In this document: in pieces, positions 25,820 through 34,599 of the stretch
Numbering within the stretch: the stretch's first letter is position 1
Layout: each line of letters starts with the position of its first letter
Notes under the pieces: generated by a model
The model's input: the letters and a program-made list of their open reading frames with translations, nothing else
What the model was told of the DNA's origin: nothing
The model's database searches: none
Source: an uncultured Verrucomicrobiales bacterium
GTDB taxonomy: Bacteria; Verrucomicrobiota; Verrucomicrobiia; Verrucomicrobiales; Akkermansiaceae
Reading direction: 5' to 3'
Assembly: GCA_937951675.1 (NCBI GenBank)
Contig: CALFBI010000009.1
Location: 62,001-126,000 of the forward strand
Length of the DNA stretch: 64,000 nucleotides
Program-made: the position numbers and the translations under genes

Positions 25820-27595
25820 TTACATACGTTCTGGAACTTTAATACCCAAGAGACTTAATCCTTGTTTTAAAACACGCGCCGTCAACTCGCACAATGCCAC
25901 CCGAGAATCCCTTACTTCACCTTCCGATTTCAAAACCGGACAAGCTTCGAAGAAAGAGTGGAAAGCTTTTGCCAAATCTAGGAGATAAGTTGCTAAAAGG
26001 TTAGGGCGATAATCATCTAATACCACTGGGAGGTCTTCCGCAAATCGAGCCAAAATACGACTGAGATGAATTTCCTCATCCTCTCGCAACGAAAGAGAAA
26101 TTTGATCGAATGAAGGAAGCTGCTCAAGCTTTCTAAAAATAGAACGAACCCGCACATAACTGTATTGAAGATAAGGAGCGGTATCGCCTTCAAGGGCAAC
26201 CATCTTCTCTAAGTCGAAGATATAATCAGAGGTTCGGTGGTGAGACAACTCCGTGAATTTAACAGAACCCAGGCCTATCGTCTCGGCCAATTCTTCTTTC
26301 TCCTGCTCAGGTAAATGACCGCTCTTCTGCTCTAACACTTGGCGTGCGGCTGCCACCGCATCACGAAGAACATCTTCGAGTTGCGGAAGGTCCCCATCAC
26401 GAGTTTTAAGAGGCTTCCGATTTTCACCTAGGATCGTGCCGAAAGAGACATGCTCGAGGGTCGCACTGATTCCCCGGCGACGTGCCACATCAAATAATTG
26501 TTGAAAGTGTAGACTCTGACGAGCATCGACCACATAGAGAATTTTCTCAGCCTTCCATTCTTCCACTCGGTAATCAACCGTCGCGATATCAGTCGTCGCG
26601 TAGTTGAAAGCTCCATCCTGCTTTCGCACGATCATTGGATTATCCCGCCACTCTCCATCTCGGTTAATTTGAAAAGGATCCTTTTCGGGGGCCAGTTCTC
26701 CTGAAGTAAACACGCAGATCGCTCCGTCACTTTCTCTTGCCTGCCCTGTATCTTCTAAGCTCTTCACGACCGCTGGAAGACGATCATTATAATAACTCTC
26801 TCCATGCCAATGATCGAAATCGACCTCCAACCATGTATAAATCTTTTGTAATCCGACCTTGGAAACCTCCACACATTGGTCCCAGATCGCAGTATTTTCA
26901 GAATCACCACCCTGCAGTTTGACTAATTCTTCCCGACAAGCGTTTTTAATTTCTTCATCGTCTTTACACTTCGCGTTTACAGAGCGGTAAATACGTAAAA
27001 GCTCAGAAAGAGGTTCTTCAGCCAGAGCTTCTTGATCCAGAAGATTCTTCCATCCCCAGATCACCATCCCAAATTGAGTGCCCCAATCTCCAATATGGTT
27101 ATCAGTCTTGACTTCATGTCCAAGGAAACGAGCTACCCGCCCTAAGCAATCACCAATAATGGTCGAGCGGATATGGCCCACATGCATCGGTTTTGCGACA
27201 TTCGGAGCTGAAAAGTCTAAGACAATCATTTCCGGAGACTTCGGAGCCATCACGCCTAGTTTCGGATCGGTAAGAAGCCACTGCATGCGAGAAGCCCAAA
27301 ATGAAGACGAGATCTTCAAGTTCAGAAATCCAGGACCTGCAATACTGAGCTCCCCAAGGTCTGAAATCTCGATTTGCTCCACAAGCTTTTCAGCCAAAGC
27401 TCTTGGGTTCTGCTTCAGGCGTTTTGCAAGCACCATGGCGCTATTGGACTGATAATCACCAAAGCGTAAATCTGCTGATTGACTTACTTGCACCAAGAAA
27501 CCTTCTGGAAGGTCTAAACTGAGCGAGAGAAGCGCTTTTTCAACTCGTAGCCGAAACGCTTCAAGAATCGTTATTTCCATCGATGATGTTGCCAT
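25820..27595 (-). CDS. argS: Arginyl-tRNA synthetase
   Basis: 591 residues, charging tRNA-Arg with arginine. The class I HIGH motif is PMHVGHIRS, and the KMSKS site is the degenerate form found in ArgS, here around GENRKPLKTRDGD. The N-terminal Add1 domain and the C-terminal anticodon-binding DALR domain (ending LLGIKVPERM) are both complete. Its ATG overlaps the stop of the upstream EIIA gene by one base (TAATG), so translation is probably coupled. Confidence 0.96.
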   Translation of the reverse strand: MATSSMEITILEAFRLRVEKALLSLSLDLPEGFLVQVSQSADLRFGDYQSNSAMVLAKRLKQNPRALAEKLVEQIEISDLGELSIAGPGFLNLKISSSFWASRMQWLLTDPKLGVMAPKSPEMIVLDFSAPNVAKPMHVGHIRSTIIGDCLGRVARFLGHEVKTDNHIGDWGTQFGMVIWGWKNLLDQEALAEEPLSELLRIYRSVNAKCKDDEEIKNACREELVKLQGGDSENTAIWDQCVEVSKVGLQKIYTWLEVDFDHWHGESYYNDRLPAVVKSLEDTGQARESDGAICVFTSGELAPEKDPFQINRDGEWRDNPMIVRKQDGAFNYATTDIATVDYRVEEWKAEKILYVVDARQSLHFQQLFDVARRRGISATLEHVSFGTILGENRKPLKTRDGDLPQLEDVLRDAVAAARQVLEQKSGHLPEQEKEELAETIGLGSVKFTELSHHRTSDYIFDLEKMVALEGDTAPYLQYSYVRVRSIFRKLEQLPSFDQISLSLREDEEIHLSRILARFAEDLPVVLDDYRPNLLATYLLDLAKAFHSFFEACPVLKSEGEVRDSRVALCELTARVLKQGLSLLGIKVPERM

Positions 27596-28068
27596 TACGC
27601 CGCGGAGCTTGCCGTAGCACCCCTAAGCACCGCAAGAAGTTCTTCACGCGATTCAGCCACATCGAGCTGATTCCTCATTTCAGCGCTTTTAAATAAGCGG
27701 GCCACTTCAGCCAAAGTCAAAAGGTGCTGCTGTTGCTGATCCTTCGGAACAAGAAATAGAATCACATAATGAACGGGAGAATCATCCAAAGAATCAAAAT
27801 CAACGCCTTCCGATGATTTTGCAAAAACAGCTACTGTCTTCTCGATTTTCTCACAGTAGACGTGAGGAATGGCAACCCCTCTTCCGATACCGGTGCTGAC
27901 TTGGTCCTCCCGCTCTTTGAGCTCTTCTAGAACGCAATTTTTAGATTCCTCTGTCATCAAACCGCGCTCGATGAGATGATCTACCATCTCGACAAGACAA
28001 GCCCAACTTTCAGAAGCATTCAAAGATGGAATGATTCGCTCTTCTGACAAAAAGTCTGATAAGTTCAT
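27595..28068 (-). CDS. PTS EIIA-type (PtsN-like) regulatory protein
   Basis: 157 residues of the fructose/nitrogen EIIA family. The phosphorylatable histidine is in GRGVAIPHVYCEKI (the family has IPH), with a preceding DQVSTGIG and a following VHYVILFLVPKDQQQQHLL. No sugar-permease domains, EI or HPr are present nearby, so it is more likely a regulatory EIIA (nitrogen PTS, stress or K+ control) than a transporter part. The stop overlaps the argS start by one base. Confidence 0.85.
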   Translation of the reverse strand: MNLSDFLSEERIIPSLNASESWACLVEMVDHLIERGLMTEESKNCVLEELKEREDQVSTGIGRGVAIPHVYCEKIEKTVAVFAKSSEGVDFDSLDDSPVHYVILFLVPKDQQQQHLLTLAEVARLFKSAEMRNQLDVAESREELLAVLRGATASSAA

Positions 28069-28077
28069 GCGTTATTA

Positions 28078-28109
28078 CCCCTTCCCCATAAAGGGTTACC
28101 GCGAAGGGG
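28078..28109 (-). promoter_or_regulatory. Hairpin in the leader of the EIIA-argS unit
   Basis: Seven-base arms CCCCTTC (28078-28084) and GAAGGGG (28103-28109) lie only ten bases upstream of the EIIA start. In the mRNA this stem would sit next to the initiation site. No T-run follows, so it is not a terminator for recR. Confidence 0.3.
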
Positions 28110-28200
28110 CAGGGTTCTTACTGAGTCTGAGCTGCAAATGCAAGCAACAAAGAACCTCTCTGCTAAACAACCGTTTTGATTGCGTGATTTAAACAAACGT

Positions 28201-28803
28201 TTACTTGACAGGGTTCCGTCCTTCAAAAGCTCTCTTTAATGTTAGGTCATCAGCATGTTCAAGTCCCCCTCCAGCGGGAAGCCCTTGTGCTAACTGAGTC
28301 ACGGAACAACCGCGTTCTTGTAAAATTTCAGCTAAATAATTAGAAGTGGCCTCTCCTTCGACGTCAACACTGAGAGCAAGAACCACTTCATTACCCGCTT
28401 GAACCCGACGCAATAACGGCGCGATGCGAAGATCTTCCGGCCCCACGCCATCAAGCGGGGAAAGCTTTCCTCCCAGGCAATGGTAAACCCCGTGAAAAAT
28501 TCCTGATCGCTCAAGAGGAATCACATTCATTGGCTGCTCCACTACACAGATTTGCGAGCTTTCACGTCCTATTTGCTCACAGATTTCACACTCTTCTAAA
28601 TGCGTAAAAAAGCCGCATGTTTTACAAGTCCCGATCTCAGACTTAGCCTCGGCAAGACGTTCCCCCAAAAGAGGTAAATTCGACTTAGGGTGTTGTAACA
28701 ACCAGATCGCCACTCGCTCTGCACTCCGCGGCCCAATTCCAGGAAGACTCTTTAACTCATCAACTAAAGAAATGACCCCCTTGGGATAACTAAAACGTTT
28801 CAT
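28201..28803 (-). CDS. recR: Recombination mediator RecR
   Basis: 200 residues. RecR forms a ring around DNA and, with RecO and RecF, loads RecA on gapped DNA. The helix-hairpin-helix region LPGIGPRSAERVA, the zinc finger CKTCGFFTHLEECEIC and the Toprim domain beginning at ICVVEQPMNVI are present, and the C-terminal Walker-B-like LPAGGGLEHADD. The length is typical. Its ATG overlaps the stop of the upstream membrane-protein gene by four bases (ATGA). Confidence 0.96.
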   Translation of the reverse strand: MKRFSYPKGVISLVDELKSLPGIGPRSAERVAIWLLQHPKSNLPLLGERLAEAKSEIGTCKTCGFFTHLEECEICEQIGRESSQICVVEQPMNVIPLERSGIFHGVYHCLGGKLSPLDGVGPEDLRIAPLLRRVQAGNEVVLALSVDVEGEATSNYLAEILQERGCSVTQLAQGLPAGGGLEHADDLTLKRAFEGRNPVK

Positions 28804-29312
28804 GATTCCTCCTGAGACACCTTTCTCTCTTGAGTCACGATCGGCTCGACTCGATTCAAGTGAATCACATTATCCTCATCACCTCCCTGAGATGACCCCT
28901 CTTGATGATGTTTTTGCCATTGTTCCATCAAAAAGACACATGCCGCACAACATCCTCCACCCAGAACCCAAGAAAAAGGCACCAGTAAGCTCCCCCACAA
29001 AGCGGCGACAAACACACCAAAAAAAGTCACCATTCCAGTAAAAACCGCGACCCCTAATTTAGAAAGAAAACTAGCATCACTGGCCGCCACAAAACTCACT
29101 CCAAACATGACCGCGAGCGCGAGCAGATAGAAAAAACGTTCCGGGAATACTGTTAATGGCGTCACCGCCCCGATGCCAAGAGACTGAAGCCAAAGCTCAA
29201 CCTTCAACACCAAAGGAGCAAACACTCCTTGGAGCTCTGCCACAAAAACAATCAACCACCCTAAAAAGGCGATCACTGTTTTTATCACTACGGGATGGCT
29301 TTGAATCGTCAT
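28800..29312 (-). CDS. Hypothetical inner-membrane protein
   Basis: 170 residues. About four hydrophobic segments run from VVIKTVIAFLGWLIVFVAEL to LVPFSWVLGGGCCAACVFLM, followed by a hydrophilic Gln/Glu/Asp-rich cytoplasmic tail (about 40 residues). No family is recognised. It overlaps both neighbours by four bases (ATGA at each end), so the ClpX-like gene, this gene and recR are translated from one message; a role beside the ClpX-like protein is only a guess. Confidence 0.7.
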   Translation of the reverse strand: MTIQSHPVVIKTVIAFLGWLIVFVAELQGVFAPLVLKVELWLQSLGIGAVTPLTVFPERFFYLLALAVMFGVSFVAASDASFLSKLGVAVFTGMVTFFGVFVAALWGSLLVPFSWVLGGGCCAACVFLMEQWQKHHQEGSSQGGDEDNVIHLNRVEPIVTQERKVSQEES

Positions 29313-30928
29313 GATGGTTTCACATTCTCAGCCTCATCATCACCCTGCTTGTAAGAAGCGACGACGAGTTCACTAAGATAACGCTGTGGAGCATGAACCG
29401 CTTTTGCCGGTAAGACAAATTGATTTTCACCCGTATTACTCTCGACGAGTTTTAGGCCAAATTGGTATTCATTGAAAAATTGACGGCAAATCTGAAGCAC
29501 ATTCCGACCTTGTTCGCCCGCTTTATCAAGTAAAGCGGCAAGTGCTTCATCATCAAAAGAAATCGTAATCGAATGATCCTTTTTAAACCTGCGGCAAAAA
29601 GCCCCTACTGAATCTCGCACTTTCTCGACATCTACTTTCTGCCCGAGTTTTCGATAGTGCTCAAGTGACTTTTCGCGATCTATAAACAACTTCTGATCAA
29701 TCACAAGCTCTGTCACACTCGTTCCTGGCAGCTCAAATTTGAAATCCCGTAAAAGGCCTTCCATCACCGTCATCAAAGCTCGCGCCCCAGTGCCCTCCTT
29801 CTCTGCTAATTCCGCAATATATTCGATCGCATCATCGGTAAAAGTCACCTTAATCCCGTAGGCTTCAAACTCACGTTCATACTGCTTCAAAAGAGTCCCT
29901 TCCGAATACTTTAGAATATTAGCGAGGTCTTTCGCCTTCAACGTCTCGCATACCACTCTTACCGGAAGGCGGCCTACAAATTCGGCCTCAAACCCATAGT
30001 CGATAAAGTCCTGTGTCATCACCTGTCGATAAACCTCCTCATCATAGCCGGATTGTTTTTTCACCGCGGTAAACCCTATCTGTGAAGCCTCTGAGCGCTT
30101 ACGAATCACCTCATCGAGTCCTGAAAAAGCTCCGCTCACAATGAATAAAATGTGCCGCGTATTGATGGTGTCTTTTTGCTTAGACTGGGAAGCCCCTCCC
30201 ATCTGCATCTCCATCATCGCCTTCATCTGGCTTTTCATATCGGAGGGATTACTGAGCGGAACCTCCGTCTCTTCCATCAACTTAAGCAAAGTGGTCTGCA
30301 CCCCTCTCCCGCTGACGTCCCGCCCGATCATCCCACCCTTAGACGCTAATTTGTCGACCTCATCAATGTAAACGATTCCAAATTCGGCGAGCTCGACATC
30401 ACCATTCGCTCTCTGCACTAACTCGCGCACCAGGTCATCAACATCACCCCCTACATAGCCCGTCTCGGAGAACTTCGTCGCATCAGCTTTCACGAAAGGA
30501 ACCCCAATGAGCTCCGCGATATGCTTGATTAAATAGGTCTTTCCGACCCCAGTCGGCCCCACCACAATCACGTTCTGCTTTTGGAACTCCACCCCACGAG
30601 GTAAGGAGCCGTCTTCTTCCTGCACCGATCGTAAATATTTGGCATGATTATAATGATCACAAACCGCAATAGAAAGAGCCTTCTTCGCATCATCTTGCCG
30701 AATCACAAAGCGATCAAGATACGCTTTAATATCTCGAGGTTGGTAATCGAAATCAAAAATCTCGAGATGAGAGCTCTCTGATTCTACTGGAGCTTTCTCT
30801 TCTGGAGCCGCCACATCTCCTCCTGGCACCTCAGGGAAACTAAAATTCGCATTCCCGAGTTGCTTAAATAAATCGTTCAAAGACTTTTGAAAGTCTTCCG
30901 GTTTTGTTGAATCATCGTCTTTTGACAT
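29309..30928 (-). CDS. ClpX-like AAA+ ATPase without zinc-binding domain
   Basis: 539 residues of the ClpX branch of AAA+ unfoldases. The Walker A GPTGVGKT (124-131), pore loop 1 GYVG (in SETGYVGGDVDDL), Walker B IVYIDE (185-190), pore loop 2 GRDVSGRGVQ and the arginine-finger region FVGRLPV are all present. The ClpP-contacting IGF tripeptide is kept (SQIGFTA, about 284-286). Missing is the N-terminal zinc-binding domain that recruits adaptors; the first 60 residues are an acidic, disordered-looking stretch instead. A Met-rich insert (MKSQMKAMMEMQMGG, 231-245) and a C-terminal extension of over 100 residues are unusual. No clpP is adjacent. It could be a second unfoldase beside a standard ClpX elsewhere. 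Confidence 0.85.
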   Translation of the reverse strand: MSKDDDSTKPEDFQKSLNDLFKQLGNANFSFPEVPGGDVAAPEEKAPVESESSHLEIFDFDYQPRDIKAYLDRFVIRQDDAKKALSIAVCDHYNHAKYLRSVQEEDGSLPRGVEFQKQNVIVVGPTGVGKTYLIKHIAELIGVPFVKADATKFSETGYVGGDVDDLVRELVQRANGDVELAEFGIVYIDEVDKLASKGGMIGRDVSGRGVQTTLLKLMEETEVPLSNPSDMKSQMKAMMEMQMGGASQSKQKDTINTRHILFIVSGAFSGLDEVIRKRSEASQIGFTAVKKQSGYDEEVYRQVMTQDFIDYGFEAEFVGRLPVRVVCETLKAKDLANILKYSEGTLLKQYEREFEAYGIKVTFTDDAIEYIAELAEKEGTGARALMTVMEGLLRDFKFELPGTSVTELVIDQKLFIDREKSLEHYRKLGQKVDVEKVRDSVGAFCRRFKKDHSITISFDDEALAALLDKAGEQGRNVLQICRQFFNEYQFGLKLVESNTGENQFVLPAKAVHAPQRYLSELVVASYKQGDDEAENVKPS

Positions 30929-31096
30929 CGTCTCTTGAGCGTTAAAGTCACTTCTATTTGTTCATCCTTTCGAAAAAGAGATCATGATGTCTAGTCACAT
31001 CTACCATTCATTGAAAATCTCCTCCAATGAGTAATTAAGCCGCACGAGACCAGAAAACGGTTTGTCAAAACGAGATTCCTAAGGCTCAATAAGGCA

Positions 31097-32077
31097 ATGA
31101 ATTTAGTTGTGAACGAAGCTCAAGGAGAACGCCTTGATGCTTACTTGGTAGCAAAGCTTCCCGAATTGACCCGTTCACAAATTCAAGTCCTCATCAAAGC
31201 TGGGGAGATCACTCTCAATACGAGAACGGTAAAGCCCAAACAAACGGTGCAAGAGGGCGATGAAATCTCGATTCATATTCCCCCTCCTCCATCACTGGAA
31301 CTTCAACCTGAAAACATTCCTCTCGAAGTCCTCTATGAGGATGACCATCTCATCGTCATCAATAAAACAGGAGGGATGGTCGTGCATCCCGCCGCAGGAA
31401 ACCAAACCGGAACTCTCGTGCACGCTCTTCTTCACCACTGCAAAGGGCAACTTGCCCCGATCGGAGGCGAAGACCGACCAGGGATCGTGCATCGACTAGA
31501 TAAAGACACTTCCGGAGCCATTGTTGTCGCCAAGGCTGATGCCGCCCATCAACACCTGGTCTCGCAGTTTTCAGAGCGACAAACCACAAAACTGTATCTT
31601 GCGGTCACCCAAAAAACTCCCGTCCCAGCACGAGGCCGGATTCAGAATCAAATCGGCCGACATCCAATCAATCGCCAAAAAATGGCCGTTTTACCGGAAC
31701 CGCAAGGAAAGTCCGCCGTCACCGATATCGAAACCTTACATTTAACCGAAGACGGGGCCGCATTAGTCCTTTGCCATATTCATACAGGCCGGACACACCA
31801 AATCCGAGTGCACCTCGCCAGCCTCAAAGCCTGTATCATGGGAGACCCTATTTACTCCAAGCGCAGCCAAGACCCCCGGCCTACGGAGCGTCTCTACTTA
31901 CATGCTTGGCATTTAAAGATCCGGCACCCGAACTCGGGAGAAATGATGACATTCTGCGCGCCTCTCCCAGAAGCCTTTACTCCCTGGAGTCACTCCGTAA
32001 AAGAAAAACTCCAAGAAGCCAGCGATGCGCTTCAAGCAAACCGCCCGCCGATTCCCGACCCTCTCCTCATTCCATGA
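31097..32077 (+). CDS. rluD: RluA/RluD-family rRNA pseudouridine synthase
   Basis: 326 residues. An N-terminal S4 RNA-binding domain (RLDAYLVAKLPELTRSQIQ, about 12-60) is followed by the catalytic domain. The family signature GIVHRLDKDTSGAIVV holds the catalytic Asp (about residue 135). Typical later motifs are HTGRTHQIRVHLASL and GDPIYS. RluD makes the conserved pseudouridines in helix 69 of 23S rRNA; RluC or RluA-type specificity cannot be excluded. A small gene follows with its ATG overlapping this stop by four bases. Confidence 0.9.
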   Translation: MNLVVNEAQGERLDAYLVAKLPELTRSQIQVLIKAGEITLNTRTVKPKQTVQEGDEISIHIPPPPSLELQPENIPLEVLYEDDHLIVINKTGGMVVHPAAGNQTGTLVHALLHHCKGQLAPIGGEDRPGIVHRLDKDTSGAIVVAKADAAHQHLVSQFSERQTTKLYLAVTQKTPVPARGRIQNQIGRHPINRQKMAVLPEPQGKSAVTDIETLHLTEDGAALVLCHIHTGRTHQIRVHLASLKACIMGDPIYSKRSQDPRPTERLYLHAWHLKIRHPNSGEMMTFCAPLPEAFTPWSHSVKEKLQEASDALQANRPPIPDPLLIP

Positions 32078-32325
32078 ACCCACTCATTAATCAACTTCTC
32101 CCAGCTGTCGAACAGCAACTCGCTTCACCAGATACTCCTTATGTGCGTGAAAACTATGAGCGTCTTATTTCCAAAGAAGGAATCTCTGAGGAAGAGGCCA
32201 GACAAATGATTGCACTCTGCCTCATTGATGAAACTGATCGCATGGCAGAAGAAAAAACCGATTTTAATGTGGCACGGTATCAGATGCTCCTTGGCTTTCT
32301 ACCTACTCTCCCGGAAGGAGGATGA
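32074..32325 (+). CDS. Small helical protein of unknown function, coupled to rluD
   Basis: 83 residues from an ATG overlapping the rluD stop (ATGA). It is all helical by appearance, acidic and without a signal peptide, with ISEEEARQMIALCLIDETD and NVARYQMLLGFLPTLP. The overlap, the normal amino-acid composition and the in-frame stop make it a credible gene. I recognise no family. Confidence 0.65.
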   Translation: MNPLINQLLPAVEQQLASPDTPYVRENYERLISKEGISEEEARQMIALCLIDETDRMAEEKTDFNVARYQMLLGFLPTLPEGG

Positions 32326-32344
32326 AAGGTTTTTTTAATAGCCT

Positions 32345-34186
32345 TCAACTAGCAAGAGGCCACCAGAGCGGGATCAAGTAAGAAGCGATGATCCAGAGAA
32401 TAAAGGAAAGAGGAGCTCCTACTCGGAAGAAGTCTTTGAAATGATACCCTCCTGCCCCATAGACAAAGGTATTGGTCTGATAACCAATCGGAGTTAGAAA
32501 ACTGGCTGATGAGCCAAACATGACCGCAATCACTAGACCTCTAGGGTCAAAGCCCATTTGCTGCCCCACAAAAATAGCTAAAGGAGTCAACAAGGCTGCC
32601 ACTGCATTGTTACTAATAATTTCAGTCATGATAGCTGCCATCAGATAAAAAACCGCAATAACAATACGGTCGTCTACTCCCTCTAGAAGACCCGTCACAG
32701 CACTCGCTAGATTCGCGGCAAGACCTGATTTCTCGATCGCTAGACCCAACCCTAACATCCCAAAAATAAGAAAGAGCACTTTCCACTCAATCGCATCATA
32801 GGCCTCTTTAGGCGTCAGGCAGCCAGTCACCAAAACAATCAAGCTTGCCCCCATCGCAACTGTCACAACAGGAATAGGAGGAATCACTCCAAATCCCCCT
32901 AACGCCCCTAAAAGAATAAACAGTAAAAGTGCCCCGACTGCAATCGGAGCCTTCTTCGGGCGTGGTTGTGCGTTCACTTTAGTTTGGCTTAGATTGATAA
33001 AATCTTTCATCTCAAAAAGTCGTTTCATTTTTTCACGAGGCCCTTGAACTAACAGGGTATCTCCAAACGCCAGTTTTTCGTCCTCAAACCGGTCCCGTAA
33101 GTTTTTACCACGACGATGCACCGCCAGAATCAAAACGCCATACCTTTGGCGAAATTGTAATTCCTTGAGGCTTTTCCCTACCAAGGCTGAATCTTGTCCG
33201 ATGATGCCCTCCATTAAAATGGCAGATTCGGTGCGAAGTCCTTCGAGGCCGAGCTCCTTTTCTCCTCGGATGTCAATCCCGTCTGTATGAGTCACCCCCA
33301 TTAAGGCGGTAAGATCTCCTTTAAACACAAGCTCATCACCTTTCTCAAAAACTAACTCTGATAATGGTGTTCGAACACGTAGCCCATCACGTCGAATCTC
33401 AATAATACGAGCTTTCTTCATCTTACCCAGAGGCGTATCAGTAAGCTTTTCCCCAACTAATTCAGAATCCTCTCCAATAAAAGCATGGGTGATAAACTCG
33501 CGGGAACTCTCAGTGTCTATCAGTGAGGCTAAGGTGACTCTTTCTGGAACAAGCTTCCGGCCTAAGGTTAGAAGGTAAACAAAGGTGATCACCACGAAAA
33601 TAATGCCCAGCTTGGAAATCTCGAACATCGTAAAGGGCTTCATCCCCTGCTGTTCTGCGATCCCCGAAGCTAATAAATTCGTTGAGGTTCCGATAATCGT
33701 CACCGTTCCCCCGACAATTGCAGCGTAACTGAGTGGAATGAGAAACTTTGATGCCTTCCAATCTTTATTTCGGCAAATTCTCATGACAATCGGCATGAAC
33801 ACAACCACCACCGGGGTGTTATTCATAAAGCCTGAGAGCAACGCCACTACCAAAATCAAAATGACAAGTAACTTAATCTGACTCGTCGCCGCATTTTCCT
33901 CGAACCACTCCCCTAAGATATCGATCACTCCAGTCCGGTCCAAAGCCGCACTCAAAATAAACATACACGCGACCGTGATGGGAGCGGGATGCCCAAAGAC
34001 CCCCAGGCCATTAAACCTCATCAACTCAGGATCATTTGTCGAGATGGGGAGAATCCCGAACGCCATACAAACGAACAGCGCCCCGATCGCAACAATCTCC
34101 ACCGAAACCCACTCTTTCACAAAAGCCAAAAAGACCGTGATCACAAGGAGCCCTAGAAAAATTTGTTGTGCGAGTTCCGGTAACAT
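32345..34186 (-). CDS. SLC13/DASS-family permease with two TrkA-C (RCK_C) domains
   Basis: 613 residues. Two blocks of membrane segments, residues about 1-180 and 390-613, flank two soluble RCK_C domains (about 205-290 and 300-380). The transport core keeps the paired SNT-type motifs: IIGTSTNLLASGI in the first half and ISNNAVAALLTPLAI in the second, characteristic of Na+-coupled dicarboxylate or sulfate carriers. RCK_C domains suggest control by a small ligand. The substrate cannot be chosen from sequence; similar proteins are often annotated as sulfate or citrate carriers. Confidence 0.85.
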   Translation of the reverse strand: MLPELAQQIFLGLLVITVFLAFVKEWVSVEIVAIGALFVCMAFGILPISTNDPELMRFNGLGVFGHPAPITVACMFILSAALDRTGVIDILGEWFEENAATSQIKLLVILILVVALLSGFMNNTPVVVVFMPIVMRICRNKDWKASKFLIPLSYAAIVGGTVTIIGTSTNLLASGIAEQQGMKPFTMFEISKLGIIFVVITFVYLLTLGRKLVPERVTLASLIDTESSREFITHAFIGEDSELVGEKLTDTPLGKMKKARIIEIRRDGLRVRTPLSELVFEKGDELVFKGDLTALMGVTHTDGIDIRGEKELGLEGLRTESAILMEGIIGQDSALVGKSLKELQFRQRYGVLILAVHRRGKNLRDRFEDEKLAFGDTLLVQGPREKMKRLFEMKDFINLSQTKVNAQPRPKKAPIAVGALLLFILLGALGGFGVIPPIPVVTVAMGASLIVLVTGCLTPKEAYDAIEWKVLFLIFGMLGLGLAIEKSGLAANLASAVTGLLEGVDDRIVIAVFYLMAAIMTEIISNNAVAALLTPLAIFVGQQMGFDPRGLVIAVMFGSSASFLTPIGYQTNTFVYGAGGYHFKDFFRVGAPLSFILWIIASYLIPLWWPLAS

Positions 34187-34245
34187 AAAAAATTATAGTA
34201 AAAAGAAAGTTTATCAGAGTTTTTCAAAAAGAAACGAGTCTCTTT

Positions 34246-34599
34246 TCATAAAACGAGGGCCTCTTCCCAGACCTTTTCATTAAATCCTATCAACACCTTT
34301 CCCTGCTTTGAAATCGCGAAAGGACGCTTCACCAGATTCCCATTCGCTAACAAGAGCTTCAAGGCGGCTTGCTCATTCATTGTCTCAAGTTGACTGGAAA
34401 GTTTTTGTTCGCGGTAATCTTTCCCTGAAGTATTAAAAAGTTTTTTCAAAGGATACCCTTGCGCAAGAGCTTCCTCCAATTCCTCAAGTGTCGGCGGAGT
34501 CTCTCGAATCGCCATTTCCTGAAAAGGAATCGATTGAGCTCCTAACCATTTTTGAGCCTTTTGACAGGAGCCGCAGGCTTTGTATCCATAAAATTTCAT
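34246..34599 (-). CDS. ArsC/Spx/YffB-family thioredoxin-fold protein
   Basis: 117 residues. N-terminal thioredoxin-fold strand and redox motif CGSC (in YKACGSCQKAQKWL) are followed by KKLFNTSGKDYREQ and LVKRPFAI, the segments that line the active site in this family. It is not a classical arsenate reductase, and YffB-like proteins are often of unknown role. The ATG overlaps the stop of the Nudix gene by four bases, so the two are translated together. Confidence 0.85.
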   Translation of the reverse strand: MKFYGYKACGSCQKAQKWLGAQSIPFQEMAIRETPPTLEELEEALAQGYPLKKLFNTSGKDYREQKLSSQLETMNEQAALKLLLANGNLVKRPFAISKQGKVLIGFNEKVWEEALVL

